Positions 23,247 to 31,227 of a stretch of DNA of 64,000 nucleotides are shown piece by piece; within the stretch, counting starts at the first letter, position 1, and the number at the start of each line of letters is the position of its first letter. A program made the position numbers and the translations under genes. The DNA lies in the NCBI RefSeq assembly GCF_000341225.1, contig NZ_ANAC01000010.1:62001-126000 (forward strand). The letters are read 5' to 3'. The notes under the pieces were generated by a model. The model did not search any database and was not told the origin of the DNA. It worked only from the letters and a program-made list of their open reading frames with translations. The stretch comes from Nocardiopsis alba DSM 43377. GTDB taxonomy: Bacteria > Actinomycetota > Actinomycetes > Streptosporangiales > Streptosporangiaceae.

Positions 23247-24472
23247 GCCACGGTGAATCGGTGGTCGTGGTGGGGGCCGGCCTGGCCGGACTGCGCTCCG
23301 CGACCGCCCTACGAGAACGCGGGTTCGCCGGAGAGATCACCATCGTGGGGGATGAAGCCCACGGCCCCTACGACCGCCCCGGCCTGTCCAAGGAGGTGTT
23401 GATCGATCGACGGACCGTCCTCGACACGGACCTGCCGGTGTCCGCCGACCTGCACGCCCGGTGGTTGTTGGGACGACGAGCGGTCTCCCTGGAACGGAAC
23501 CGGCGTCACCTGACCCTGGACGACGGGACCACCTTGGACTACGACGGTCTGGTGATCGCCACCGGCGCGTCCGCCCGGCCCTGGCCCGGGCCCGGCGGTC
23601 TCCCCCGCTCCGGTGTCCACACGCTACGTGGGCGGGAGGACGCGGCGGCTCTGCGTCGGGCGTTGACCGACGGTGGGCCGCTCCTGGTGATCGGCGCGGG
23701 ATTCCTCGGTTCCGAGGTCGCCTCCGCCGCTCGTGCTCTGGGGCTCTCCGTGACCCTCGTGGACGCCTCGTCCCAGCCCATGGAACGGGCCGTCGGTCCC
23801 GTGGTGGGGTCGGTACTCGCCGGTGTCCAGAGGGCGGCCGGGGTCGATCTGAGACTCGACACGACGGTGACGGCCCTCCCGGGGCGAAGTGTCTTGAAGG
23901 AGGCTCTGCTTTCCGATGGAACGCGTGTCGCGATCCGAACCGCGCTGATCGCCCTCGGAGCGCTCCCGAACACCGACTGGCTCCGCGGATCGGGCCTACG
24001 CCTGAACGACGGGGCCTCCGGCGGGATCGCCTGCGACCACCGCGGCCACGCCCTCCAGGCCGACGGTCGCCCGACCTCGGACATCGTGGTGCTCGGTGAC
24101 GTGGCGGCTCCGCCCCACCCCCTGCCCTACGACGGGTCCCCCGCACACCTGAGCCTCGGGCACTGGAGCGCGGCGGTCGATCACGCCGACACGGTCGCCG
24201 CGGCGCTGCTCGGGCAGGAGGATCCGGCGCACGAGATCGTCCCCTCGTTCTGGTCCGACCAGTTCGGTCTGCGGATCCGCTCGGTGGGTCTGCCCATGCT
24301 CGCGGAACGGACCGAGGTCCATGAACACGACCCGGTCCGTTCCCGCCTGGAGGCTACCTACCACCGGGGAGGGCGGAACGTCGGGGCCCTGACCGTGAAC
24401 CGGGCCTCCCGCCTGGCCGCCCACCGAAGACGGATCGTCGACGCGTGGTATCGCGAGGAAACCACGACGTGA
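23243..24472 (+). CDS. NAD(P)H-ferredoxin reductase (FAD, rubredoxin/putidaredoxin reductase type)
   Basis: A 409-residue flavoprotein that passes electrons from NAD(P)H to the ferredoxin encoded just before. FAD-binding VVVVGAGLAGLRSATALRER at about 7-26, DRPGLSKEVL as in oxygenase-coupled reductases, the NAD-binding motif VIGAGFLGSEVASAARALG at about 147-165, and VVLGDVAAPPHPL near 280 for the FAD ribityl. The C-terminal dimer-like domain has SFWSDQFGLRIRSVG. Translationally coupled to the ferredoxin (ATGA). It is the last gene of the operon. Confidence 0.93.
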   Translation: MSHGESVVVVGAGLAGLRSATALRERGFAGEITIVGDEAHGPYDRPGLSKEVLIDRRTVLDTDLPVSADLHARWLLGRRAVSLERNRRHLTLDDGTTLDYDGLVIATGASARPWPGPGGLPRSGVHTLRGREDAAALRRALTDGGPLLVIGAGFLGSEVASAARALGLSVTLVDASSQPMERAVGPVVGSVLAGVQRAAGVDLRLDTTVTALPGRSVLKEALLSDGTRVAIRTALIALGALPNTDWLRGSGLRLNDGASGGIACDHRGHALQADGRPTSDIVVLGDVAAPPHPLPYDGSPAHLSLGHWSAAVDHADTVAAALLGQEDPAHEIVPSFWSDQFGLRIRSVGLPMLAERTEVHEHDPVRSRLEATYHRGGRNVGALTVNRASRLAAHRRRIVDAWYREETTT

Positions 24473-24655
24473 CCTCTCTCAGACGACCTCCTCCCTGGAC
24501 ATCGGCCTCGCTTCGGGAGGGGACCACTCGGAGAACGGTAGGACCGACCGGAACCGGCACCGCGACGGGAACGGGACAAGCCGGGGGCGGAACGCACGGC
24601 CGTGGTCCGGGCCTGCCAGGATGCTCGGAAGACCGCAGTGGAAGCGAGGAGCGAG

Positions 24656-25441
24656 ATGGATCTGGGAATCGCCGGCAAGGTCGCGTTGGTGACCGCCGCC
24701 AGTTCGGGGCTGGGCCGGGCGATCGCGGTCGCTCTGGCCGCCGAGGGAGTACGGGTCGCGGTGACCGGCCGGGACGAGGAGCGCCTCCAGGAGACGGTGG
24801 AGGCCTGCCGTGAACACGGCGCACACGCCGTCGGTCTCGTCTGGGATCTGGCCGACCACGGGCGCGCCCACGAGATCGCCACCATGGTGGCCGCCGAGCT
24901 GGGCCCGGTGGAGATCCTGGTCAACAACACCGGAGGGCCGCCCCCCACCACCGCCCTCGGGCAGGACCCGAAGCTGTGGGAGGACATGTACGCCGCCATG
25001 GTGCTGCCGGTGATCGAACTGACCGACGCCGTGATCGGCGGGATGCGCGAACGCGGTTGGGGTCGGATCATCACGAGCACCTCGTCGGGTCCGATCGCGC
25101 CCATCCCGAACCTGGGCGTGTCCAACACCCTCCGCGCCTCGCTGCACTCCTGGTCCAAGACCATCGCCGGAGAGGTGGCGGCGGACGGGGTCACCGCGAA
25201 CGTCATCGTTCCCGGCCGGATCGCCACCCCGAGGGTGGAGTCCCTGGACCGCGCCCGCGCCGAACGCGAGGAACTGCCCCTGACCGAGGTGCGTCGACAG
25301 GGGCGGGCGTCGATCCCCGCGGGCCGTTACGGCGAACCCGAGGAGTACGGCGCGGTGGCGGCCTTCCTGGCGAGCCGGCAGGCCGCGTACCTGACCGGCT
25401 CGGTGGTCAGGGTCGACGGCGGCCAGATCCCCTCCGTCTGA
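24656..25441 (+). CDS. Short-chain dehydrogenase/reductase, atypical active site
   Basis: A 261-residue Rossmann-fold protein; the ATG follows GAGGAGCGAG. The cofactor motif is TAASSGLGRAIAVALAAEG and NNTGG stands for the usual NNAG. At the catalytic site, where SDRs have Tyr-x3-Lys, it reads GVSNTLRASLHSWSKTIAGE: Ser-Asn-x2-Arg replaces the Tyr/Lys pair, while the preceding serines (STSSGPIAP) remain. A subset of SDRs with this SN..R pattern is known and its chemistry is unclear. The C-terminus YLTGSVVRVDGGQIPSV is standard. It lies 183 bp after the reductase gene and may be a separate unit. Confidence 0.88.
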   Translation: MDLGIAGKVALVTAASSGLGRAIAVALAAEGVRVAVTGRDEERLQETVEACREHGAHAVGLVWDLADHGRAHEIATMVAAELGPVEILVNNTGGPPPTTALGQDPKLWEDMYAAMVLPVIELTDAVIGGMRERGWGRIITSTSSGPIAPIPNLGVSNTLRASLHSWSKTIAGEVAADGVTANVIVPGRIATPRVESLDRARAEREELPLTEVRRQGRASIPAGRYGEPEEYGAVAAFLASRQAAYLTGSVVRVDGGQIPSV

Positions 25442-25450
25442 CACCGGGTT

Positions 25451-25477
25451 CCGGGGAGGGGCGGCGCCCCTCCCCGG
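25451..25477. terminator. Hairpin after the SDR gene
   Basis: A perfect 12-bp stem, CCGGGGAGGGGC with GCCCCTCCCCGG, around a GGC loop, 9 bp past the SDR stop and 33 bp before the end of the convergent gene at 25511-25822. Confidence 0.8.
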
Positions 25478-25510
25478 CCGGCCGTCCCCGTGTTCGGCCG
25501 GCCCCTCGCG

Positions 25511-25822
25511 TCAGGTCGGGGCTCCCTCGTCCAGGCCGAGGGTCACGCGCAGTTCGGTGCAGATCCGGGCGCAGTCCTCGTCGAAGGTCACCACCTCGAT
25601 GGGACCGCCGCGCGCCCAGCGGACGAGTTGGTCGTGCCACTCCGAGCGTGGCATCGAGACGGTGTCCGGCCGTTCCAGGTCCTTGGCGACCTCGCCCGGG
25701 GGTCCGTCGGTGAGCACGGTGATCCGGTGCTCGGGGTAGGTGTCAGAGGGGTCGACCTCAAGAGGACGAGCGGAGTGCAGGACCACGACGTGGGTCTGTT
25801 CGGGGCTCTCGTTGGTGGACAT
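25511..25822 (-). CDS. Hypothetical protein, 103 residues
   Basis: I do not recognise this protein. It starts MSTNESPEQTHVVVLHSARP behind an AGGAAAGG site and has no signal peptide or membrane segment. The sequence is acidic with alternating strand and helix character (HRITVLTDGPPGEVAKDLER; GGPIEVVTFDEDCARICTEL) and two cysteines close together near residue 86. Codon use is like that of real genes here, and it sits alone between a terminator and the divergent PAP2/kinase gene. Probably a real small cytoplasmic protein. Confidence 0.6.
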   Translation of the reverse strand: MSTNESPEQTHVVVLHSARPLEVDPSDTYPEHRITVLTDGPPGEVAKDLERPDTVSMPRSEWHDQLVRWARGGPIEVVTFDEDCARICTELRVTLGLDEGAPT

Positions 25823-26057
25823 CTGGGCCTTTCCTAGGGGGGAACGACCGAACCTTACTCGGCCGGGCCCCTGTCCAAACGCCTTATCCAGGGCCGGTTC
25901 CGGTCACCGCCTAGGGCCGGGGGTCCCGCCACAGGTGGGGACGTGGCGCCTCGTAACGGTCCACCATCGAAAGGGCGTTTCGGTGCGGCCGAACATCCGG
26001 CCCAGGATCACGACGTCGGACGTGGACGGCGGAGCCGATGACGAGCAGGCTGTACCC

Positions 26058-27584
26058 ATGAGACTCCGACGACGGCTCCAACGCCTCGACCGACGCGCCT
26101 ACGCCCGGGTGACCCGTCTGGGCGCCCCCGCGTTGGACGGCTACGCCCCGAAGTTCGTCCAGGCCACCGACCACATGGCCCCCTGGGTCATGGTCTCGGC
26201 GACCCTCGCCGCCACCGGAGGTCCTCGGCTGAGGCGCGCCGCCGCGCGGGCGATCCTCGCCGCGGCGGCTGCCAACGCCGGTTCGTCCGTGATCAAGCAC
26301 CTGGTCCGCAGGCGCCGCCCGGACTCCTCCGCGGTCCCCGCGGCGCGCGTCCCCTACCGCTCCTATTCCAGCTCCTCCTTCCCCTCCGGGCACACCGCCG
26401 CCGCGACGGGGTTCGCGCTCGGGATCTCCACCGACTCTCCCCCGTCGCTGACCGTCCCCGTCCTGGCGCTGGCCGGAGCCGTGGGCTTCTCCCGGGTCCA
26501 CAGCGGGGTCCACTATCCGGGCGACGTCCTGGCGGGCATGGCCGTGGGCGCCGCCTCCGCCCTGCTCGCCCGTATGGTCCTCCCGCCCCTGGACGAGGAG
26601 GAACCCGGCGCGGAGACCTCGTCGACGGAGACCGTCGACGTGGACCCGGAAGGAGAGGGCGTGACGGTCGTCCTCAACCCGCACGCGGCCGACGGGACCC
26701 TCTCCGTCCTCTCCCCGGACGCCGAAACCGAGATCGCCGACAGGCTGCCCCGGGCGCGCATCGTTCACGTCGACCCCGACGAGGACCTGCCGGAGATACT
26801 GGACCGGGCCGCGAGCGACTGCGCGGTCCTCGCGGTGGCCGGTGGGGACGGGACCATCAACGCCGGGGCGACCGCGGCGCTGGCCCACGACCGTCCTCTG
26901 CTGGTGCTCCCCACCGGCACGTTGAACAACTTCGCCCAGACCCTGGGCACCCCTTCACCGGCCACCGCGTTGGACGCCTACGCCGGTGGCCGCCTGGCCC
27001 GGGTGGACGTGGGCGAGGTGGACGGGAACATCTTCCTCAACACGTCGTCCTTCGGTTCCTACCCCAGGATGGTGGAACGGCGTGACCGGTGGGCGAAGCG
27101 CGTCGGCAAATGGCCCGCCTTCGTCCTGGCCCTGACGTGGGACCTGTGGGAGGTGCGTCCCACCCCGGTCCTGATCGACGGACGGCCGGCCCGGGTGTGG
27201 TGGGCGTTCGTGGGCAACTGTCGGTACCGGACGCGGGCCCGGGTGCCGGTCCACCGGGAACGGTTGGACGACGGGGCCCTGGACGTGCGCCTCCTGTGCG
27301 CCCGTCGCCCCTTCCCGAGGATCCGTGCCCTGTCGGAGATCCTGGCCGGCCCTCTGACCGTGGGGGGCGACTACGTCGAGCGGACGGATCGGACCCTGAC
27401 CCTGGAGATCCCCTCCTCCCCCCGGTTGATCGCCGTGGACGGGGAGATCCTGGAGGGGGCGCGGGTCATGTCGTTCCGCAAACGGCCGGCGGCGCTCCGG
27501 GTGTTCGTACCCGACGGCCCCCGCCCGTCCGTTCCTCAGTCCCCGTCCTCCAGGCGGGCGAGGACCTCGCCCAGACCCCGGTAG
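26058..27584 (+). CDS. Bifunctional PAP2 phosphatase / diacylglycerol kinase-like fusion
   Basis: A 508-residue lipid-metabolism protein. The N-terminal half is a PAP2 membrane phosphatase: KHLVRRRRPDS (K-x6-RP), SSSFPSGHTAA and SRVHSGVHYPGDVL give all three catalytic motifs. The C-terminal half is a lipid kinase catalytic domain with VAGGDGTINAGATAAL and LPTGTLNNFAQTLGTP. This fusion is known in actinobacteria and would interconvert a lipid phosphate and lipid alcohol at the membrane. I use the ATG at 26058; an in-frame GTG at 25983 with AAAGGG upstream is an alternative. Its last 49 bp overlap the convergent phosphotransferase gene. Confidence 0.9.
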   Translation: MRLRRRLQRLDRRAYARVTRLGAPALDGYAPKFVQATDHMAPWVMVSATLAATGGPRLRRAAARAILAAAAANAGSSVIKHLVRRRRPDSSAVPAARVPYRSYSSSSFPSGHTAAATGFALGISTDSPPSLTVPVLALAGAVGFSRVHSGVHYPGDVLAGMAVGAASALLARMVLPPLDEEEPGAETSSTETVDVDPEGEGVTVVLNPHAADGTLSVLSPDAETEIADRLPRARIVHVDPDEDLPEILDRAASDCAVLAVAGGDGTINAGATAALAHDRPLLVLPTGTLNNFAQTLGTPSPATALDAYAGGRLARVDVGEVDGNIFLNTSSFGSYPRMVERRDRWAKRVGKWPAFVLALTWDLWEVRPTPVLIDGRPARVWWAFVGNCRYRTRARVPVHRERLDDGALDVRLLCARRPFPRIRALSEILAGPLTVGGDYVERTDRTLTLEIPSSPRLIAVDGEILEGARVMSFRKRPAALRVFVPDGPRPSVPQSPSSRRARTSPRPR

Positions 27585-28516
27585 GCCCGTTCGGTGTCGG
27601 GGCCGTGTTCGTGCGGCCCCGCGAACAGGTCCACGAACTCCACCACGTCCCTCAGGTCCCAGCGCAGACGGTACAGATCGAGCAGGTCCCGATCGAGTGC
27701 GAGCCCCGAGCCCTCCGTGTAGCGGGTCAGGGCCTCGGGGTCGTCGGCGAACGGCCACAGGTCGCGCTCGGGCACCGCCACACCCACGGTGTCCCAGTCG
27801 ATCAGGCGCGGCCGCCCATCGCACCAGAGCAGATTGCCCGGGTGCGGCTCCCCGTGGGTGACCACGGAGCGGGAGCGGTCGACCCCCGCGGCCCTGCGCT
27901 CGAAGCCGGTCAGACGTTCCATGAGGACGTCCCCGTACTCGGCGAGGAGTTCGCCCACCCGGGTGGAGAAGGGGCCCCGGCCGCCGAGCCCGCCCGGGTC
28001 GGCCGCCGCGGCGAACAGGAGGTCGGTGCCCTCCAGCCCCACCGGAAGCTCCCGGATCTCTCGTGGACGGGCGCTCCGGTGCAGTTCGGCCAACGCGAGC
28101 AGCACCCGGTCGCGACGTTCGGCGGGCAGGGTGTCTCCGAACCCGCCGGACTCCCCCTCCACCCAGGGGAGGACACTGAGCGCGTAACGCCCACCGATCG
28201 GCCGGACCGTGGAACCGTCGGCCGAGCGCAGCGGGGCGACCACGAAGTCGAGCCCTTGGTCCTCGCGCAGGCGGGCGGCGGTGTCCATGGCCCCTTCCAG
28301 GTGGGCGAGCACGGTCTCGGGGTCCGCGCCGAGGAAGGTCTTGTGCTCCAGGTCGGCCACGGTCGCGAACCACCCCCGCCCCGAGGTGTCGGTGATCCGC
28401 CAGTGGTGGTCGCCGAACCCCACCGGTACGTGGGTCAGGGTCGCGGTGTCGATGTCCCAGGCCGTCAGTGCGTCCGGGATCCACCGCTCGTCGAAGCCCG
28501 TGGGAAGGTCGCGCAT
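27536..28516 (-). CDS. Aminoglycoside phosphotransferase-fold kinase (APH family)
   Basis: A 326-residue kinase-fold protein. The catalytic loop is VVTHGEPHPGNLLWCDGRPR (His, Asp-like and Asn in the usual spacing, but Glu stands where most members have Asp), and the metal site is LIDWDTVGVAVPERDLW. The N-lobe has HHWRITDTSGRGWFATV and KTF as the likely ATP lysine. Such enzymes phosphorylate aminoglycosides, macrolides, choline or other small molecules; the substrate is not evident. The HGEPHPGN variant occurs in family members with phosphotransferase activity. Monocistronic, tail-to-tail with the PAP2/kinase gene. Confidence 0.88.
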   Translation of the reverse strand: MRDLPTGFDERWIPDALTAWDIDTATLTHVPVGFGDHHWRITDTSGRGWFATVADLEHKTFLGADPETVLAHLEGAMDTAARLREDQGLDFVVAPLRSADGSTVRPIGGRYALSVLPWVEGESGGFGDTLPAERRDRVLLALAELHRSARPREIRELPVGLEGTDLLFAAAADPGGLGGRGPFSTRVGELLAEYGDVLMERLTGFERRAAGVDRSRSVVTHGEPHPGNLLWCDGRPRLIDWDTVGVAVPERDLWPFADDPEALTRYTEGSGLALDRDLLDLYRLRWDLRDVVEFVDLFAGPHEHGPDTERAYRGLGEVLARLEDGD

Positions 28517-28564
28517 GGTCGCGACGTTAACAGCGCCCCGATCCGAGGTCCCGGGTCTCCCTGC

Positions 28565-28598
28565 GGTGTCCGCCCCTTTCCCTCACGGGGCGGACACC
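28565..28598 (-). terminator. Hairpin terminator after the mycothiol-type enzyme gene
   Basis: A perfect 12-bp stem, GGTGTCCGCCCC with GGGGCGGACACC, around a 10-nt loop. It lies 34 bp past the stop of the gene at 28632-29369. Confidence 0.8.
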
Positions 28599-28631
28599 AT
28601 CAGGCGTTCAGTGAGGGGGAGCGCCCCGGTC

Positions 28632-29369
28632 TCACTCGGTCTCGGCGGCCGCGATCAGGGTGGCGAAGGCGCCCGGCTCCCCGGTGATCCCCAGGTTCTC
28701 GGTCCCGGTCCGACGCCACAGAGCGAGCAGCAGGTCGGAGGCACCTCCTCGGACCTCACAAGCGGCCCGGCCGGCGCCATGTTCGAACCTCCACCCCGAC
28801 CCGGTGTGGTCGACCGTCCAGGCGTGGCCGGTGTCGGTCGCGATCAACAGGACCGTCTGCACCGGCCCCACCGGGTCGTCCGGCAGCCCGAGGATCCGTC
28901 GAAGGTCGAGGAAGTAGGAGAGGAACTCCTCGACCCCGTCGGCCGCGAGATCCGCCGGCAGAGGGACCCGACCTCCCGCCGCGTCCCGTGCGTCCCAGGC
29001 GTGCACCGCGGTCTCCTGGGCCATCCTGCGCTGGATGAACGCGCCGTCCTTGCGCGGCGCCCAGGTCCACCGGGGAGCCACCGGATCGAGTGCGGTGAGC
29101 ACGGTGAGCGTCTCGGCGAGTCCGTCGCGGTACCACTCCGTCAGGTGGTCGTCGTCGGGGCGTTCGGGGGCCTCGTACCCTTCGGGATCGGCGAGGGCAC
29201 CGGAGGCGATCGTGCGCCAGAAGTGGTGCACCTCGCCGACGTGCCACACCAGGTCGGCCATGGTCCATTCCGGGCAGCCGGGCACGCGCGCGTCCAGTCG
29301 GCCCTCCGCCGCCTCGGCCAGGGCGGTGCCCTGTTCTCGGAGCGCGGTCAGGTATCGGGGGGTGTCCAT
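28632..29369 (-). CDS. Maleylpyruvate isomerase-family, mycothiol-dependent-type enzyme
   Basis: A 245-residue DinB-like four-helix protein. The N-terminal region LTALREQGTALAEAAEGRLD and VPGCPEWTMADLVWHVGEVH is the family hallmark, with metal-ligand histidines at about 42 and 46 (WHVGEVHHFW) and a third in ETAVHAWDARDAAG. The C-terminal part carries the MDMPI-C type strand TVDHTGSGWRFEHGAG. Relatives use mycothiol, the actinobacterial thiol, which fits the organism. Actual substrate unknown. A terminator follows the stop. Confidence 0.85.
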   Translation of the reverse strand: MDTPRYLTALREQGTALAEAAEGRLDARVPGCPEWTMADLVWHVGEVHHFWRTIASGALADPEGYEAPERPDDDHLTEWYRDGLAETLTVLTALDPVAPRWTWAPRKDGAFIQRRMAQETAVHAWDARDAAGGRVPLPADLAADGVEEFLSYFLDLRRILGLPDDPVGPVQTVLLIATDTGHAWTVDHTGSGWRFEHGAGRAACEVRGGASDLLLALWRRTGTENLGITGEPGAFATLIAAAETE

Positions 29370-29398
29370 GGCGGGACGCTAACACCGAGGAACGACGT

Positions 29399-31225
29399 TC
29401 AGGGCACCAGTCCGTAGACGGTGTTCATCGCCGCTCCTCCGGTGGAGGGGTGCAGGACCACCGCGCCCGGTACCGGGAGTAGATCCCATCCGCTCGCCGA
29501 CGCATCCGGCCGGTCCCCGGGCCCGGCGACCTCGATCCACTCCGCCTCCTCGGACCCACCGTCCAACGGGACCGACAGCACCGCGAGTCCCTCCGTCTCC
29601 CCGCCCGGCTCTCCCACGAAGGGGATCACCACGGTCTCCTCGTTCAGAGCCACCGCGCTCCGCTTCTGGGCGAGGAGGCCGCGCTCCTCGTCGTTCACCC
29701 ACGCGGTAGCGGCGGGTTCTCCACGAGAATCCGTCCGGTACAGGACGTCGCGGTCCGTCTCCATGAGGATCGTGCCGCCTCCGTCGGCGCGCAGGACACG
29801 AGCGGAGGAGGGGTCCTCGAGACCGACCCTCTCGGAGATCTCGAACGCCTCCTCACCGGTGACCGCGTTCAGGAGATCCCGGCGTCCATAGGAGTCGACG
29901 ACGAGAACGGGCTCCTCCCCTTCGGAGACCCTCCCCGCCCCCGTCCGCAGAGCGACGCGGGAGTGATCGAAGTGGTCCTCGTAAGGCTCCTCCCAACGCC
30001 ATGCCTCCTCCCCCGTCTCCATCTCCAGTGCGGTCACCCGGACCCGGGCTCCCCCGTCCCCCTCCCGGCACACACGCGAGAGCGCGAACACCTCCCCGAC
30101 CGGTACGAGGTCGCCGCCCTCGCCCGGGGCGTAGCGGCAGTCCGACTCCGCCAGAGGGTGATCCCACACCCGCTCATCGTTCGCAGTCCGTCGGGCCTCC
30201 AGTACGGGCTCCCCATCACTTCCCGTCTCGAGGCTCGCTTCGAGGTCGGAGAGGGGCCACCACCGTTCATCGTCCGCTCGCCGATCCCCGGAGTGATCGC
30301 GGATCGGCTCCTCCGAGAGTCTCTCTCCGGTGGCCGCGTCGAAGACGGTGAGCCTCTCCTCTCCGAACCGGCCGTCGCCGGTCCACCACACCGCGTGGGC
30401 ACGCGTCCCGTCCAGGGACGCCCAGGTCGAAACGCCCGTGTCGTCGGGGCGCCGGAAGGTCCACAACTCCTCGCCGGTGGCCCCGTCCAACGCCGTCACC
30501 CCGTCGGACAGCCCCAGGATCGGGCCCCGTACGCCCGCCTCGATCCATTCGACCTCGACCCCTTCGGGGAGGTCCCGGCTCCAGCCGAGACGGCTCACCC
30601 CTTCGGGGAACCCCGCGGGCTCTCCGGGTTCGGCGATGGTGTGCTCGGTCGGCCGGTACCAGCTCACGTACACCGACCCCGAGGCTCCCAGGAGCACGGC
30701 GAGGAGGCCGGCCGCCGCCGAGAGCGCTCCGCGCCTCCCGGACGTCCCCCGAGGCGCGCGTCCCACCACCAGGAGCGCCGCGGTGATCACCGTGAACACC
30801 ACCGTCCCCGCCCACAGGGCCGCGTCCCTCTCCGCCAAGGACCGGCCGCTCTCCTCGATGAGCCGGAAGGCGTCGGCCGGAAAGGTGACGACCGTGAGGG
30901 CCGCCAGCGACACCAGGGCCGCGCTCAGCCACAGGGTGAGCAGCGGATCCCTTCCCTCGGAGGCGATGGTGTCCCGCCCATGGCGCACCGTCCCCCACGC
31001 CACGGCCACCATGATGAGAAAGGCCACGGACCACAGGCCGTCGGGCCCTTCGAACCCTCCCAGAAAGAGGAAAGCGACCACCTTGAGCACCAGCACGCCC
31101 ACGAGCGCGCCGACGGCGGCCCGGGCGAGCGTGTCCTCACGACGCCATCCGCCTTCGGCCTCTCCACTCGTCCCGCCACGCTCGGCCACGGCTCTTCCTC
31201 GATTCCCGCTGCGCCCGTCACTCAT
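29399..31225 (-). CDS. Membrane-anchored PQQ-type beta-propeller protein (paralogue 1)
   Basis: Start at the ATG 31223-31225 (MSDGRSGNRG), 2 bp after the paralogue-2 stop; the frame continues upstream only as overlap. The 608-residue product has an N-terminal membrane region with about five hydrophobic segments (VGALVGVLVLKVVAFLFLGG; WSVAFLIMVAVAWG) followed by a propeller domain: GPILGLSDGVTALDGATGEE, LWTFRRPDD and several DxxTGE repeats such as VFDAATGERLSEEPI. This blade signature is shared with pyrroloquinoline-quinone dehydrogenases but no cofactor residues are recognisable, so it is more likely a ligand- or protein-binding surface propeller. Function unknown. Confidence 0.75.
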   Translation of the reverse strand: MSDGRSGNRGRAVAERGGTSGEAEGGWRREDTLARAAVGALVGVLVLKVVAFLFLGGFEGPDGLWSVAFLIMVAVAWGTVRHGRDTIASEGRDPLLTLWLSAALVSLAALTVVTFPADAFRLIEESGRSLAERDAALWAGTVVFTVITAALLVVGRAPRGTSGRRGALSAAAGLLAVLLGASGSVYVSWYRPTEHTIAEPGEPAGFPEGVSRLGWSRDLPEGVEVEWIEAGVRGPILGLSDGVTALDGATGEELWTFRRPDDTGVSTWASLDGTRAHAVWWTGDGRFGEERLTVFDAATGERLSEEPIRDHSGDRRADDERWWPLSDLEASLETGSDGEPVLEARRTANDERVWDHPLAESDCRYAPGEGGDLVPVGEVFALSRVCREGDGGARVRVTALEMETGEEAWRWEEPYEDHFDHSRVALRTGAGRVSEGEEPVLVVDSYGRRDLLNAVTGEEAFEISERVGLEDPSSARVLRADGGGTILMETDRDVLYRTDSRGEPAATAWVNDEERGLLAQKRSAVALNEETVVIPFVGEPGGETEGLAVLSVPLDGGSEEAEWIEVAGPGDRPDASASGWDLLPVPGAVVLHPSTGGAAMNTVYGLVP

Positions 31226-31227
31226 CC

